NCBI GenBank assembly: GCA_022842465.1
Contig: JALHPN010000052.1
Coordinates: 1-44,568, forward strand
Source of the DNA: Polyangiaceae bacterium
GTDB lineage: Bacteria > Myxococcota_A > Polyangia > Polyangiales > Polyangiaceae
Length of the DNA: 44,568 bases
Direction: 5' to 3'
Each line of letters begins with the position of its first letter. Positions within the stretch are counted from its first letter, which is position 1. The notes under the pieces are model-generated. The model was given only the letters and a program-made list of their open reading frames with translations, did not search any database and was not told the origin of the DNA. The position numbers and the translations under genes are program-made. Shown here piece after piece: positions 44,485 to 44,568 of the stretch.

Positions 44485-44568
44485 TCACGCCGCGGTCGCG
44501 CGCCGCCGCCGCCGCCGGAGAGCGACGGCCGCCGCCACCGCTGCCGCCGAGAGCGCGGCGTGGGCGCC
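44485..44568 (-). CDS. C-terminus of a membrane-anchored protein (partial)
   Basis: The last 27 residues of a minus-strand gene that continues beyond the window. They form an Ala/Val-rich hydrophobic helix (AALSAAAVAAAVAL) followed by six Arg and a short tail. A hydrophobic helix plus an Arg cluster at the extreme C-terminus is the form of sorting-signal tails such as MYXO-CTERM, but the diagnostic upstream residues lie outside the window. The bases between here and the mutase start hold no other convincing gene. Confidence 0.45.
   Translation of the reverse strand, partial: GAHAALSAAAVAAAVALRRRRRRATAA

Overview
The window is about 44.6 kb of very GC-rich, densely coding bacterial DNA. Gene content points to a myxobacterium of the Polyangia/Sorangiineae type: a Ser/Thr kinase with an HRDVSPSN catalytic loop and a DUF4388 tail, a TPR/PEGA membrane protein followed by a small Cys-rich lipoprotein, many secreted lipoproteins, and a hybrid histidine kinase. 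This taxonomic reading is inference from protein style; no rRNA or tRNA gene is visible. No phage, insertion sequence or CRISPR array was found, and no gap between genes exceeds about 250 bases.

Layout. 1-2.4 kb: the end of an Ala/Pro-rich protein, a TPR/PEGA protein, a lipoprotein and a secreted YceI protein. 2.4-8.6 kb: guaB, lipB and a membrane protein in a tight run, then a REC-PAS-kinase-REC-GAF hybrid kinase. 8.6-13.4 kb: TPR and DUF2062 genes on the minus strand, a membrane-anchored M23 peptidase on plus, and a minus-strand lipoprotein that joins a 5'-nucleotidase-like domain to a four-heme cytochrome. 13.4-20.1 kb: a Ser/Thr kinase, an MCE (MlaD-type) protein with an extra C-terminal domain, a MATE transporter, a lipoprotein and an unknown protein. 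20.3-25.6 kb: a DUF362 protein overlapping a giant NapH/NapG-like ferredoxin, then an Ada-AlkA fusion overlapping ogt (alkylation repair).

25.5-28.5 kb is the most unusual part. A radical SAM/SPASM enzyme is followed by two small unknown genes (the second frameshifted). Divergent from it are two tandem paralogous small proteins, each with a CxxC...CxxC N-terminus, a Gly-rich hydrophobic stretch ending in LMACYG, and a divergent low-complexity tail. This resembles a peptide-maturation (RiPP-like) locus.

28.5-33.9 kb: a lipoprotein, an M28 peptidase with a multi-pass membrane half, and a phospholipase-D-like lipoprotein. 34-37.4 kb: the late haem operon hemE-hemH-hemY. 37.4-44.6 kb: a zinc-metalloprotease-like lipoprotein, two overlapping DUF2382 stress-type genes, an unknown single-pass protein, a small membrane protein and a B12-dependent acyl-CoA mutase large subunit whose substrate-determining residues are of the isobutyryl-CoA mutase type. 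The last bases hold the C-terminus of a protein with a hydrophobic helix and an arginine cluster.

Several genes carry a TAGNNT or TAANGA hexamer only 6-12 bases before the start codon, suggesting leaderless or near-leaderless transcription.
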